DNA of 64,000 nucleotides from IMG/VR virus record IMGVR_UViG_3300037847_003323, positions 21,522-85,521 of that record; one strand, 5' to 3'. How positions within the stretch are numbered: position 1 is the first letter of the stretch; each line of letters begins with the position of its first letter. The notes below the pieces were generated by a model. That model saw only the letters and a list, made by a program, of their open reading frames with translations, did no database searches and was not told where the DNA came from. Below are positions 51,062 through 59,852 of the stretch, piece by piece. Source of the DNA: a virus. The translations under genes were made by a program, and so were the position numbers.

Positions 51062-53556
51062 TGCGTTTCTACACTAATGTTCAATTGATTGGAAATCAAC
51101 TCCTTGTTCGTGGAGTTGAAAATGGTAGGAGGTATGAGCACAGAGATGAGTTCTTTCCTACCTTGTTTGTTAAGTCTAAGAGGAATTCAAAGTATAGAAC
51201 ATTAAGTGGAGAACCTGTAGAAGAAGTGCATCCTGGCACTGTTCGGGATTGTAGAGAGTTTTACAAAAAATATGAAGGTGTAGATGGATTTGAGATTTAC
51301 GGAAATGACAGATATATCTACCAATATATTTCTGAAAAATATCCTGAAGAAGAAATCAAGTTCGACATTAGCCAAATCAAACTTGTTACGCTTGATATTG
51401 AGGTATCATCTGAACAAGGATTCCCAGATGTAGAATCTGCATCTGAAGAGATTCTGGCGATTACTATTCAGGATTATACAACTAAAGAGATTATTACTTG
51501 GGGTGTTAAACCTTTCAATAATAAGCAGGCGAACGTAGAGTATCGTCATTGCCCATCAGAACAAGAACTGCTTAGTGACTTCATCAACTATTGGATGGTG
51601 GATGTTCCTGATGTGATTACTGGATGGAACATTGAGATGTACGACATCCCGTACATCTGTAAGCGTCTCAACCGTGTTCTTGGTGAGAAGTTGATGAAAC
51701 GATTCTCTCCCTGGGGATTGGTTAGTGAGAGTGAAGTTATCATTCAAGGTAGAAAGAATATTACTTTTGATGTTGGTGGTGTCACTCAACTTGATTACTT
51801 GAATCTATATAAGAAGTTTACTTATAAGGCGCAGGAATCATATCGTCTGGATTATATCGCCAGTGTGGAACTGGGACAGAAGAAACTAGATCACAGTGAG
51901 TTTGATACGTTCAAAGATTTCTACACAAAGGGTTGGCAGAAGTTCATTGAATACAACATTGTTGACGTGGAATTGGTTGACAGGTTGGAAGATAAGATGA
52001 AACTTATTGAACTTGCCTTGACGATGGCTTATGATGCCAAAGTGAATTATGTAGATGTGTTCTACCAAGTTCGCATGTGGGACAACATCATTTATAACTA
52101 TTTGAAGAAGAGAGATATTGTTATCCCTCCTCGTAATAAGTCCCAGAAAAACGAAAAGTACGCGGGTGCTTATGTCAAAGAACCGATTCCAGGAAAGTAT
52201 GATTGGGTTGTCAGTTTTGACCTTAACTCTCTCTATCCTCATCTTATTATGCAGTACAACATCTCCCCTGAGACACTCCTTGATGAGAGACATCCCACAG
52301 CTACGGTTGATAGAATCCTTAAGGAAGAAATAAACTTCGAGATGTATAAGGATAATGCGGTGTGTGCCAACGGTGCCATGTATCGCAAAGATGTGAAGGG
52401 ATTCCTCCCTGAACTAATGGAGAAGATGTATGCAGAGAGGGTTGTCTTTAAAAAGAAGATGATTCAAGCAAAGAAGGACTATGAAGTTACACCTACCAAG
52501 AAGCTTGAGAAAGAGATTGCTCGCTGCAATAATATACAAATGGCGAAAAAGATATCTCTTAATAGTGCTTATGGTGCTATCGGCAATCAGTACTTTCGGT
52601 ATTACAAACTAGAGAACGCAGAAGCGATTACTCTCTCAGGACAAGTCTCAATTCGTTGGATTGAGAATAAGATGAACGAATACCTAAATAATTTATTAAA
52701 AACAGAAGACACCGATTATGTTATCGCATCAGATACTGATTCGATATATCTTAATCTCGGACCTCTTGTTGATAAATTTTTTGCTGCTAAGTCTGGCGAC
52801 AAAGCAAAGATTGTGGGGTTACTTGATATGGTGTGCAGCGACAAGTTGGAACCGTACATCGACGAATGCTACAGCGACTTGGCGACGTATGTCTCGGCGT
52901 ATTCGCAGAAAATGCAAATGAAGCGTGAGAATATCGCTGACAGAGGCATCTGGACTGCTAAGAAGCGATATATTCTGAACGTTTGGGACAGCGAAGGAGT
53001 TCGTTACGAAGAACCAAAACTGAAAGTCATGGGTATTGAGGCAGTCAAATCCTCTACCCCTGCTCCCTGTAGGCAGATGCTTAAAGATGCCTTCAAACTT
53101 CTGATGTCTGGAACTGAAGAGGATGTTATCAAATTCATTGATGACAGTAGAAAACACTTTAAGTCTCTCCCTCCAGAAGATATTTCTTTTCCACGCTCAG
53201 TTTCTGATGTGGTAAAGTATAAATCTAATTCCAGTATCTATGTGAAGGGGACACCCATTCACTGTCGGGGTGCTCTACTGTTTAATCACTATATCAAAGA
53301 GAAGAAACTAACCAATAAGTATTCTCTGATTCAAAACGGGGAGAAAATTAAGTTCTGCTATCTCAAAAAACCAAACATCTTCCATGAAAATGTAATCTCT
53401 TTCATTCAAGAGTTTCCCAAAGAACTTGGAATTGAACAGTATGTTGACTATGACTTGCAATTTGATAAGTCATTTGTAGAACCACTCAAGACTATTCTTG
53501 ACTCTATTGGGTGGAGTGTAGAGAAGACGATTAACCTAGAACTTTTCTTTGGATGA
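51061..53556 (+). CDS. 43: DNA polymerase gp43
   Basis: An 831-residue family B polymerase with proofreading exonuclease (T4 gp43: 898). Exo I is LVTLDIEVSSE (about residue 108), Exo II VITGWNIEMYDIPYI. Polymerase motifs are FDLNSLYPHLIMQYN (A, about 385), AKKISLNSAYGAIGN (B, about 494) and IASDTDSIYLN (C, about 555). The N-terminal domain (FYTNVQLIGNQLLVRGVENG) is as in T4-like enzymes. The C-terminal LELFFG is a typical clamp-binding end. Confidence 0.97.
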   Translation: MRFYTNVQLIGNQLLVRGVENGRRYEHRDEFFPTLFVKSKRNSKYRTLSGEPVEEVHPGTVRDCREFYKKYEGVDGFEIYGNDRYIYQYISEKYPEEEIKFDISQIKLVTLDIEVSSEQGFPDVESASEEILAITIQDYTTKEIITWGVKPFNNKQANVEYRHCPSEQELLSDFINYWMVDVPDVITGWNIEMYDIPYICKRLNRVLGEKLMKRFSPWGLVSESEVIIQGRKNITFDVGGVTQLDYLNLYKKFTYKAQESYRLDYIASVELGQKKLDHSEFDTFKDFYTKGWQKFIEYNIVDVELVDRLEDKMKLIELALTMAYDAKVNYVDVFYQVRMWDNIIYNYLKKRDIVIPPRNKSQKNEKYAGAYVKEPIPGKYDWVVSFDLNSLYPHLIMQYNISPETLLDERHPTATVDRILKEEINFEMYKDNAVCANGAMYRKDVKGFLPELMEKMYAERVVFKKKMIQAKKDYEVTPTKKLEKEIARCNNIQMAKKISLNSAYGAIGNQYFRYYKLENAEAITLSGQVSIRWIENKMNEYLNNLLKTEDTDYVIASDTDSIYLNLGPLVDKFFAAKSGDKAKIVGLLDMVCSDKLEPYIDECYSDLATYVSAYSQKMQMKRENIADRGIWTAKKRYILNVWDSEGVRYEEPKLKVMGIEAVKSSTPAPCRQMLKDAFKLLMSGTEEDVIKFIDDSRKHFKSLPPEDISFPRSVSDVVKYKSNSSIYVKGTPIHCRGALLFNHYIKEKKLTNKYSLIQNGEKIKFCYLKKPNIFHENVISFIQEFPKELGIEQYVDYDLQFDKSFVEPLKTILDSIGWSVEKTINLELFFG

Positions 53557-54065
53557 TTAATATATTTTCTGTGCCGTTCTATCAGTATGAAGTAAACCAG
53601 TGGGATATTCATAAGAGAGACTTACTGGACTTATTTCAGAGCAGAGAGTTACATCTTGAAGACTCTGTTTATACTGATTTTGGTGCTGATGGATACTCTT
53701 ATCTCCTTGAGTGTATCCTATCTAAGGAACTAGACACTTTTAAAGAAGAGTCTGGATTTGATTGTCGTATTGAACATTCCTGGTTTCAGAAGTATGAACC
53801 TGGAAACTTTCATTCAATACATAATCATGGTATGCATGGATACAGTGCAATCTGTTTTGTGGAGTATGATGAAGATACTCATAAACCTCCCACATTCGTC
53901 TGCCCATTTCATGATGCCGTGAGTGGAAATGTTATTGAATATTCTCCACTAAATATCCGTGAAGGAAGTCTAGTTGTGTTTCCTTCATATTTGTCACATT
54001 ATGTCTTGCCCACTAAAGGCGATTCGAGTAGAATAATTCTGTCATTCAACCTCCGTAGCATATGA
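53553..54065 (+). CDS. 2OG-Fe(II) oxygenase-like protein 5 (HxH type)
   Basis: A 170-residue protein that starts on the gp43 stop (ATGA). INIFSVPFYQYEV is the usual N-terminus of this group. NFHSIHNHGMHGYSAICFVE supplies the His cluster, and SLVVFPSYLSHYVLPTKGD with SSRIILSFNL the distal His and Arg. It is coupled to DNA polymerase on one side and to a small unknown gene on the other. Confidence 0.8.
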   Translation: MINIFSVPFYQYEVNQWDIHKRDLLDLFQSRELHLEDSVYTDFGADGYSYLLECILSKELDTFKEESGFDCRIEHSWFQKYEPGNFHSIHNHGMHGYSAICFVEYDEDTHKPPTFVCPFHDAVSGNVIEYSPLNIREGSLVVFPSYLSHYVLPTKGDSSRIILSFNLRSI

Positions 54066-54256
54066 AAGATCAGTACACGATTGAAGATGGTGAGACTAAA
54101 CAAGAAAAATGGAATCGGGGACTTGATATCTTTATTGAGTCTGTAATCAAACCAGATCCTGCTCTTCGTCAGTGTGCTCACAATCAAAAGTGCTATCATG
54201 AGTTGATGGACGTGCGCGAAGACGTTCTAAATTATTTGAAATCTAAACGATGGTGA
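54062..54256 (+). CDS. Small protein of unknown function
   Basis: A 64-residue polar protein (IEDGETKQEKWNRGLDIFIE, HNQKCYHELMDVREDVLNYL) with overlaps at both ends. The pattern suggests two or three helices. No family is recognised. Confidence 0.65.
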   Translation: MKDQYTIEDGETKQEKWNRGLDIFIESVIKPDPALRQCAHNQKCYHELMDVREDVLNYLKSKRW

Positions 54257-54867
54257 TTGAGAATCTATTTGCTACTAAGATTTGGAAGAGGAATATATCT
54301 CTAGATGATGATATTAGAAAAAACATCCTAGAGCAGATAGAACAGAACTATCAAAAACACAAGAAGTCTACATCTGAATGGGACTGTAATGTTCATTCTT
54401 CTTGTAGAGGAAACAATGACATAGATTACTCTGATGTTGTTCCCATCCTTGCTAGAGAATATCAAAAATTCTCTATTGATGTTGGAATGGAACAGCATCA
54501 ATATTTTTTTGAAAATTTGTGGTATAATTACTACGTTAGAGGTTCAAATCAAGAGTACCACACTCACTTGAGTGACAGCAGTCTTTATAGTGCTGTCTAT
54601 TTCTTAAAGTATGACAAGGAGGTTCATCCTCCTCTCACATTTTACAATCAATCTAATACTTACTTGTATTATTCTGGAAAGGAATCTACAAAAAGATTGT
54701 ACTCCCATACGAACATAGAACACTCAAACATGTTTGGTTCTTATAATCTGGAGGCATCTGAAGGAGACTTTGTTATATTTCCATCGAGTCTACCTCATGG
54801 AGTATTCATTCAAACTTCTGACGAGCCTAGAATAACTATTAGTCTAAACATCTCCTTACAAAACTAA
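54250..54867 (+). CDS. 2OG-Fe(II) oxygenase-like protein 6 (HxH type)
   Basis: A 205-residue protein. IENLFATKIWKRNI is the group's N-terminus. GSNQEYHTHLSDSSLYSAVY supplies HxH, and GDFVIFPSSLPHGVFIQTSD with EPRITISLNISL the distal His and Arg. A central insertion rich in Tyr, Ser and Asn (about residues 130-165) is unusual. It overlaps the preceding small gene by seven bases. Confidence 0.8.
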   Translation: MVIENLFATKIWKRNISLDDDIRKNILEQIEQNYQKHKKSTSEWDCNVHSSCRGNNDIDYSDVVPILAREYQKFSIDVGMEQHQYFFENLWYNYYVRGSNQEYHTHLSDSSLYSAVYFLKYDKEVHPPLTFYNQSNTYLYYSGKESTKRLYSHTNIEHSNMFGSYNLEASEGDFVIFPSSLPHGVFIQTSDEPRITISLNISLQN

Positions 54868-54868
54868 A

Positions 54869-55039
54869 ATGGAATTGCCTATCAACGATAAAGAACTTGC
54901 TATCATCGTCAGTGCATTGCGACTGGGTGGTGATGCAGCACTTTATCAAAAATTGACTAGAATTAAAGAGATTCGTGACGCCAATCCTGGCGGTCCGTAC
55001 AAGAAAATTGCCCGTGAAGAATTTGGATTTGTAATTTAA
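54869..55039 (+). CDS. 56-residue protein preceding uvsX
   Basis: ATG 54869 to TAA 55037-55039, overlapping the uvsX ATG. The product (NDKELAIIVSALRLGGDAAL, YQKLTRIKEIRDANPGG) is a short helical protein. Its coupling to uvsX suggests a linked role. The function is unknown. Confidence 0.7.
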   Translation: MELPINDKELAIIVSALRLGGDAALYQKLTRIKEIRDANPGGPYKKIAREEFGFVI

Positions 55040-56043
55040 TGGATTTTCTAAAAGAGATTGTAAAAGAAATCGGAGATGACTACACCAAACTCGCCGCAGA
55101 CATCGACGACACAGAACAATACGTGGACACAGGTTCGTACATTTTTAACGGACTTGTTTCAGGGAGTATATTTGGTGGTGTATCTGGGAATAAGATTACT
55201 GCCATTGCTGGCGAGTCTAGTACTGGAAAAACTTTTTTCAGTCTCGCCGTTGTCAAAAACTTCTTGGATTCTAATCCTGATGGTTATTGCTTATATTTTG
55301 ACACTGAAGCCGCTGTTAACAAGTCTCTTATCGCAAGTCGCGGGATTGACTTAGATAGGCTGGTGGTGGTTAATGTTGTAACCGTCGAAGAGTTTAGGAG
55401 TAAAGCACTCAAGGCGGTTGACTTATACTTAAAAAAATCTGAAGATGAACGCAAACCATGCATGTTTGTCCTAGACTCTTTGGGTATGCTGTCCACTGAG
55501 AAGGAGATTACCGACGCACTCAATGAAAAGCAGGTTCGTGATATGACAAAATCACAACTGATTAAAGGTGCGTTCAGGATGTTGACTTTGAAGTTGGGAC
55601 AGGCTAACATTCCAATGATTGTTACTAACCACACTTATGATGTCATCGGTGCGTATGTCCCTACAAAGGAAATGGGTGGAGGTAGTGGACTCAAGTATGC
55701 TGCTTCTACAATCATCCATCTCTCAAAGAAAAAGGAAAAGGATGGAACGGCTGTCGTCGGCAACCTTATCAAAGCAAAGACTGCTAAGTCGCGTCTGAGT
55801 AAGGAGAATAAAGATGTTACTGTACGCTTGTATTATGATGAGCGCGGGCTTGATAAGTATTATGGTTTGTTGGAACTTGGAGAAATCGGAGGACTCTGGA
55901 AAAATGTAGCAGGACGCTATGAGATGGATGGCAAGAAAGTATATGCCAAACAAATTCTCAAGGAACCTGAAACATACTTCACCCCTGAGGTGATGGAACA
56001 ACTTGATGAGATTGCAAAGCAGGAGTTTAGTTACGGTAGTTAA
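55039..56043 (+). CDS. uvsX: RecA-like recombinase UvsX
   Basis: A 334-residue protein (T4 UvsX: 391). Walker A is AGESSTGKTFF (about residues 57-67), Walker B CMFVLDSLGML (about 141-151), and MIVTNHTYDV and KEMGGGSGLKYAAS form later RecA-type motifs. It forms the strand-exchange filament assisted by UvsY and gp32. The start overlaps the 56-residue gene and the end overlaps gene 41. Confidence 0.95.
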   Translation: MDFLKEIVKEIGDDYTKLAADIDDTEQYVDTGSYIFNGLVSGSIFGGVSGNKITAIAGESSTGKTFFSLAVVKNFLDSNPDGYCLYFDTEAAVNKSLIASRGIDLDRLVVVNVVTVEEFRSKALKAVDLYLKKSEDERKPCMFVLDSLGMLSTEKEITDALNEKQVRDMTKSQLIKGAFRMLTLKLGQANIPMIVTNHTYDVIGAYVPTKEMGGGSGLKYAASTIIHLSKKKEKDGTAVVGNLIKAKTAKSRLSKENKDVTVRLYYDERGLDKYYGLLELGEIGGLWKNVAGRYEMDGKKVYAKQILKEPETYFTPEVMEQLDEIAKQEFSYGS

Positions 56044-57419
56044 TGGACAAAGTTGAAATCCTTATTCTGAGAAATCTGCTTTATAACGAGGAATATCTTC
56101 GCAAGGTAATTCCATTTATCAAAGCAGATTATTTTGAAGACATTAATGAAAGAGTAGTTTTTGAGGAGATTAGTAACTTTGTAACAGACTACAATCAACC
56201 CACTACAAAGGAAGTTCTCTGTATTGAGGCAGAGAAGCGCGGTGATATTACTGACGCTGCGTTCAAAGAAATTACTAAACTCATCAGTTATCTTGAGGAT
56301 GTTCCTACAGATTTTGATTGGTTGGTAGATACCACAGAGAAGTGGTGTAGAGATCGTGCCATCTATTTGGCACTGATGGAATCCATCGCTCTTGCAGATG
56401 GAAAGGATGAAAAGAAAGATAGAGGTGCTATTCCTAGTATCTTGTCAGATGCTTTAGCAGTGTCTTTTGACACTCATATTGGACATGATTACCTGACTGA
56501 TTATGAAGCACGATATGAAGCGTACCACCGTAAGGAAGATCTTATCCCCTTCGACTTGGAATATTTCAACAAGATTACGAAAGGTGGGTTACCGAACAAA
56601 ACACTTAACATTGCTCTTGCTGGCACTGGTGTCGGTAAAAGTTTGTTTATGTGCCATGTCGCATCTTCCGCACTCCTGGGAGGGAAAAACGTACTATACA
56701 TCACGGCTGAAATGGCTGAGGAGAAAATTGCAGAGCGAATCGATGCTAATCTTCTCAATGTTCCTATCCAGGAGATAACAGAACTTCCCAAGATGATGTT
56801 TGAGAGTAAGGTGACAAACCTTGCCAAAAAGACTCAAGGCACCCTAATTATTAAGGAGTACCCTACTGCGACTGCTCATGCAGGACATTTTAAGTCACTT
56901 CTCAATGAGCTTGCTCTTAAGAAATCATTCCGTCCTGATATTATTTTCATTGATTACCTTAATATATGTGCTTCCGAAAGGTATCGCGGAAACAGTTCTG
57001 TCAATTCATATAGCTATATCAAGGCAATTGCTGAAGAGCTTAGAGGACTCGCTGTCGAAGCGAACGTACCTATCGTATCTGCCACCCAGACTACCCGTTC
57101 TGGTTATGGTAGCTCTGATGTTGAGCTTACTGATACTAGTGAGTCCTTTGGCTTGCCTGCTACTGCTGATCTTATGTTTGCCCTTATTTCAACTGATGAG
57201 CTTGAAGAACTCGGGCAGATTATGGTGAAGCAGTTGAAGAATAGATATAATGATCCTACCGTTCATAAAAGATTTATCGTCGGTATTGATAGAGCAAAGA
57301 TGCGTTTGTATGATTGTGAGCAATCTGCACAAGATGATGTCTTTGATGCTGGAAAAGATGAGGAGTATGAGTCTGAGGATAGGAAACCTAAGAAGTCATT
57401 TGATGGATTTAAGTTCTAA
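56043..57419 (+). CDS. 41: Replicative DNA helicase gp41
   Basis: A 458-residue DnaB-type helicase (T4 gp41: 475). The N-terminal helical domain is followed by Walker A LAGTGVGKSLF (about residues 192-202), Walker B IIFIDYLNICAS, and PIVSATQTTRSG with an Arg-rich end (QLKNRYNDPTVHKRFIVGID). It works with a primase that is not in this window. The end is acidic then Lys-rich. Confidence 0.95.
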   Translation: MDKVEILILRNLLYNEEYLRKVIPFIKADYFEDINERVVFEEISNFVTDYNQPTTKEVLCIEAEKRGDITDAAFKEITKLISYLEDVPTDFDWLVDTTEKWCRDRAIYLALMESIALADGKDEKKDRGAIPSILSDALAVSFDTHIGHDYLTDYEARYEAYHRKEDLIPFDLEYFNKITKGGLPNKTLNIALAGTGVGKSLFMCHVASSALLGGKNVLYITAEMAEEKIAERIDANLLNVPIQEITELPKMMFESKVTNLAKKTQGTLIIKEYPTATAHAGHFKSLLNELALKKSFRPDIIFIDYLNICASERYRGNSSVNSYSYIKAIAEELRGLAVEANVPIVSATQTTRSGYGSSDVELTDTSESFGLPATADLMFALISTDELEELGQIMVKQLKNRYNDPTVHKRFIVGIDRAKMRLYDCEQSAQDDVFDAGKDEEYESEDRKPKKSFDGFKF

Positions 57420-58006
57420 TGATTACTTACACGTTTGGTAATAACCTATCTAAGGTTTACAAACAAAGTAAATTTTTTAATCGGGAGACATGCCAAACTC
57501 TAATCAACTTTCATAAGGAAAATGTTGACTTGAGTGCATGGAATCCTAAAGATGACTATTGGAATAACAGAATTATCCATTTGCATCGGACAGATAATCA
57601 AGAAATATTGGATATTCTATGGTATATCAAGACAACTGTAGAGGGATTGATACTTCAATACACTGGTATTCCTGAAATCTATTTGGAGCAGGCAGACATT
57701 CAGTGGTGGGGAGATGGGATGCATATGCCAGTCCATTATGACAACTGCAATCATGATGGCAGTCCCATGGATGGATGTTGGTTCAGAACTATGACAGGAG
57801 TCATCTATCTGAATGATGATTATGATAATGGCAATCTAATTTTTCCTCATCATAAATTTGAAATCAAACCAAAGATGGGAGACTTGGTATTCTTCTCATC
57901 TGATTTTGACTGTTTACATGGTATTGATACTGTGACAAATGGAGAACGCTTTACAGTTCCAATGTGGTATACTAAATACGCAGACAAGCAGTTGATTTTG
58001 ACATAA
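57419..58006 (+). CDS. 2OG-Fe(II) oxygenase 7 (HxD type)
   Basis: A 195-residue protein with the clearest oxygenase motif of the window. MPVHYDNCNHDG carries HxD, FRTMTGVIYLNDDYDNGNLI the core strands, and DLVFFSSDFDCLHGIDTV the distal His, with ERFTVPMWY the 2-oxoglutarate Arg. It resembles prolyl-hydroxylase-type enzymes. It overlaps the gp41 stop and ends inside the promoter for the next unit. Confidence 0.87.
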   Translation: MITYTFGNNLSKVYKQSKFFNRETCQTLINFHKENVDLSAWNPKDDYWNNRIIHLHRTDNQEILDILWYIKTTVEGLILQYTGIPEIYLEQADIQWWGDGMHMPVHYDNCNHDGSPMDGCWFRTMTGVIYLNDDYDNGNLIFPHHKFEIKPKMGDLVFFSSDFDCLHGIDTVTNGERFTVPMWYTKYADKQLILT

Positions 58007-58026
58007 CTCAACCATTGCTGTATAAT
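57998..58026 (+). promoter_or_regulatory. Consensus sigma70 promoter before the 58050 gene
   Basis: TTGACA (57998-58003), a 17-base spacer, and TATAAT (58021-58026): a perfect vegetative promoter. The -35 box overlaps the last codons of the oxygenase gene. Confidence 0.92.
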
Positions 58027-58049
58027 ATTGTTGAAATGAGGTACATGTT

Positions 58050-58358
58050 TTGAACGGTTACTACTCTGTTTTCGATCCTGATGGTAAGAAGATTGCCGAC
58101 TGTGGTATCGAAAGAGATGCTGTTAATCTCATGCATTCTAGAAACAAATACTGGGATGGACACTACTTCATGTTCAATCCTTTGCCTGGTGATATCATCG
58201 ATGTTTCTGATGGCAAACAACTTCCTACTCGTGACATCGTAGTCAATATGGACGGTGGTGTCGGCGGTAGTTGGAAAGAGGTAGACTACATTGAAGTCAA
58301 TGGACAGAAACTACCCATGAATCAAGCAGAACCATTTATTCCAGATTTTCACGACTGA
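58050..58358 (+). CDS. Unknown 102-residue protein (TTG start)
   Basis: The frame begins at TTG 58050, with GAGG at 58038-58041 as ribosome site; no in-frame ATG exists between the promoter and the conserved-looking start (NGYYSVFDPDGKKIADCGIE). The protein is mixed alpha-beta and may form a small domain around DAVNLMHSRNKYWDGHYFMF. It leads an early transcript that continues into mazG with a one-base overlap. No family is recognised. Confidence 0.7.
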   Translation: MNGYYSVFDPDGKKIADCGIERDAVNLMHSRNKYWDGHYFMFNPLPGDIIDVSDGKQLPTRDIVVNMDGGVGGSWKEVDYIEVNGQKLPMNQAEPFIPDFHD

Positions 58359-58849
58359 TGAACAAACTGCAACTTGAAGTTCAGGCAAATTCACCTTATA
58401 ATGATGGGTGGACACAACAATTTTATCAACAACAACTAAACAAAATGACAGTAGACACCGAAAAGTACCTTGAGTTTGTTCAGGGTGTGACTAGTGCTCC
58501 TAGTCTCGACTACCCTGTGCTTGCGGCACGTCTGGCTACGCTAGAAGCAAATGGTGCAAATGTCACTCAACTGTTGACTGCTGCTCTTGGTTTGACTGCT
58601 GAGTCAGGTGAGTTCACTGAAGTGGTAAAGAAGATTTTCCTTCAAGGTAAACCCTACACTGAAGAGAATGTCTTCCATATGAAGCGTGAACTGGGTGATA
58701 TCTGTTGGTATCTTGCTCAGGCATGTATGGCACTCGACACTACTTTTGATGAAGTCATCGAAATGAATGTTGAGAAACTTCAGTCCCGATATCCTGGTGG
58801 TAGTTTTGATGTTCATCATTCAGAAAACCGTAAAGAAGGAGATCTCTGA
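58358..58849 (+). CDS. mazG: MazG nucleotide pyrophosphohydrolase
   Basis: A 163-residue protein. LGLTAESGEFTEVVKKIFLQ holds the first EExxE-like metal-binding helix (E-S-G-E-F-T-E-V) and KRELGDICWYLAQACMALDT the second (E-x-x-D). IEMNVEKLQSRYPGGSFDV follows as in cyanophage MazG. Cyanophage MazG has been proposed to alter host (p)ppGpp, but acts on dNTPs in later reports as I recall. It is early, from the promoter at 57998. Confidence 0.9.
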   Translation: MNKLQLEVQANSPYNDGWTQQFYQQQLNKMTVDTEKYLEFVQGVTSAPSLDYPVLAARLATLEANGANVTQLLTAALGLTAESGEFTEVVKKIFLQGKPYTEENVFHMKRELGDICWYLAQACMALDTTFDEVIEMNVEKLQSRYPGGSFDVHHSENRKEGDL

Positions 58850-59055
58850 TGGGATACGCAGAAAGAAAACCCATTCCAAATAGCGCCAACAAGAAAGAAC
58901 TTATCAACGATAGTGGCGAACTATACGAATGGGAGGAAACTGCTGACATTCAAATTGAAGCGGAAAAGCTTAAACAAAGAATCGCTGCTCGTCGTGCTGC
59001 AGCAGAACTAAAAAAACGTGACGATGAACTTGGATACGACTGCTACAGCAAATGA
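58849..59055 (+). CDS. Small charged helical protein
   Basis: A 68-residue protein with a long Ala/Arg/Lys/Glu helix (IQIEAEKLKQRIAARRAAAE, LKKRDDEL). It is coupled to mazG by a TGATG junction and to the next gene by ATGA. The function is unknown. Confidence 0.65.
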   Translation: MGYAERKPIPNSANKKELINDSGELYEWEETADIQIEAEKLKQRIAARRAAAELKKRDDELGYDCYSK

Positions 59056-59213
59056 TTAATCTTGAACTGAACAGGCATGATGCAATTGTTCTTCGTCATC
59101 ATCTCTTCTTGTATACAAAAAACCATCCTGGGTTCTTCTCCGATGATGGTATTCTAAAGATTAGAGAGATTTCACAACAGTTAGACAAACATTTGGAGGA
59201 AGACAGTGATTAA
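59052..59213 (+). CDS. 53-residue protein, paralogue of the next gene
   Basis: ATG 59052 to TAA 59211-59213. It opens with MINLELNRHDAIVLRHHLFL and ends with a helix (ILKIREISQQLDKHLEE). The next protein opens MINVEMDVRAAAAVRESLF with the same layout. Both resemble the strand-helix-helix pair near uvsY. Overlaps with both neighbours support it. Confidence 0.68.
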   Translation: MINLELNRHDAIVLRHHLFLYTKNHPGFFSDDGILKIREISQQLDKHLEEDSD

Positions 59214-59391
59214 TGTTGAAATGGATGTGAGAGCTGCAGCAGCGGTTCGTGAATCACTTTTTCAGGACACAAAAGCATACACCTATGATGAAAAGTCTTG
59301 CCCTCAACGGGTTAAGGATATCCGTAGTGTAATCGTTGACATTGACAAACAGATTGAAGAGGTACTAACAAATGAAACTACTGACGCTTGA
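59206..59391 (+). CDS. 61-residue protein, paralogue of the preceding gene (GTG start)
   Basis: GTG 59206 with GGAGGA seven bases upstream inside the previous gene. MINVEMDVRAAAAVRESLFQ, then a linker with CPQRV, then a helix VIVDIDKQIEEVL. Similar in layout to the 53-residue protein. The function is unknown. Confidence 0.68.
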   Translation: MINVEMDVRAAAAVRESLFQDTKAYTYDEKSCPQRVKDIRSVIVDIDKQIEEVLTNETTDA

Positions 59392-59590
59392 AGACTACGA
59401 AAACGCTGGAAAAGAGTTTTTTCCTAAGTATTTCTATGTTGCCAAGGAACTTGGTGAAGATGCAAAACCAGAAGACGTGCTGAAAGTTATGGAAGCAGTC
59501 GGTGGTGTAGCACTTAAACTAAAACTTGATGACAAACTTGCTCCATTCGGATTTAACAAGAAGAAAAAAGATGAATCAGACAAAGACTGA
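59372..59590 (+). CDS. Small acidic-to-basic protein, unknown
   Basis: A 72-residue protein starting inside the previous gene. LTLEDYENAGKEFFPKYFYV, then a helix (PEDVLKVMEAVGGVALKLKL), then a Lys/Asp tail. It overlaps the next gene by 20 bases. Confidence 0.65.
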   Translation: MKLLTLEDYENAGKEFFPKYFYVAKELGEDAKPEDVLKVMEAVGGVALKLKLDDKLAPFGFNKKKKDESDKD

Positions 59591-59819
59591 CATCCAAGTA
59601 CCAGAAGGTGCCGAACTAATTGATGATGTATTCTATGTGTGGAAAACTAGGTTTGGGTTGTACCAAACCATGACAAAAGAGGGCAGGAAGATGCTTACTG
59701 GAGGCACTAAAGATGGCACAGTTACAATGACACGGTGGCATCTTATGTGCGAACAAGAGGGAACTCTTGATGATTACAGCAGAGTTATTGGTGATGCTTT
59801 CGTTGGCGGTAAGTTATAA
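59571..59819 (+). CDS. Small beta-rich protein, unknown
   Basis: An 82-residue protein from ATG 59571 (MNQTKTDIQVPEGAELIDDV). VFYVWKTRFGLYQTMTKEGR, KMLTGGTKDGTVTMTRWHLM and EGTLDDYSRVIGD suggest a small beta domain. A longer frame from 59526 would overlap the previous gene by 65 bases, so the shorter start is preferred. No family is recognised. Confidence 0.65.
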   Translation: MNQTKTDIQVPEGAELIDDVFYVWKTRFGLYQTMTKEGRKMLTGGTKDGTVTMTRWHLMCEQEGTLDDYSRVIGDAFVGGKL

Positions 59820-59827
59820 TATAAATA
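59820..59827 (+). promoter_or_regulatory. Late promoter TATAAATA before the basic virion genes
   Basis: Exact consensus one base after the preceding stop, 26 bases before the next start. A TATAAT is embedded at 59815-59820 but lacks a -35. Confidence 0.75.
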
Positions 59828-59852
59828 TCCATAGAAGAACTACTATTCGGAC

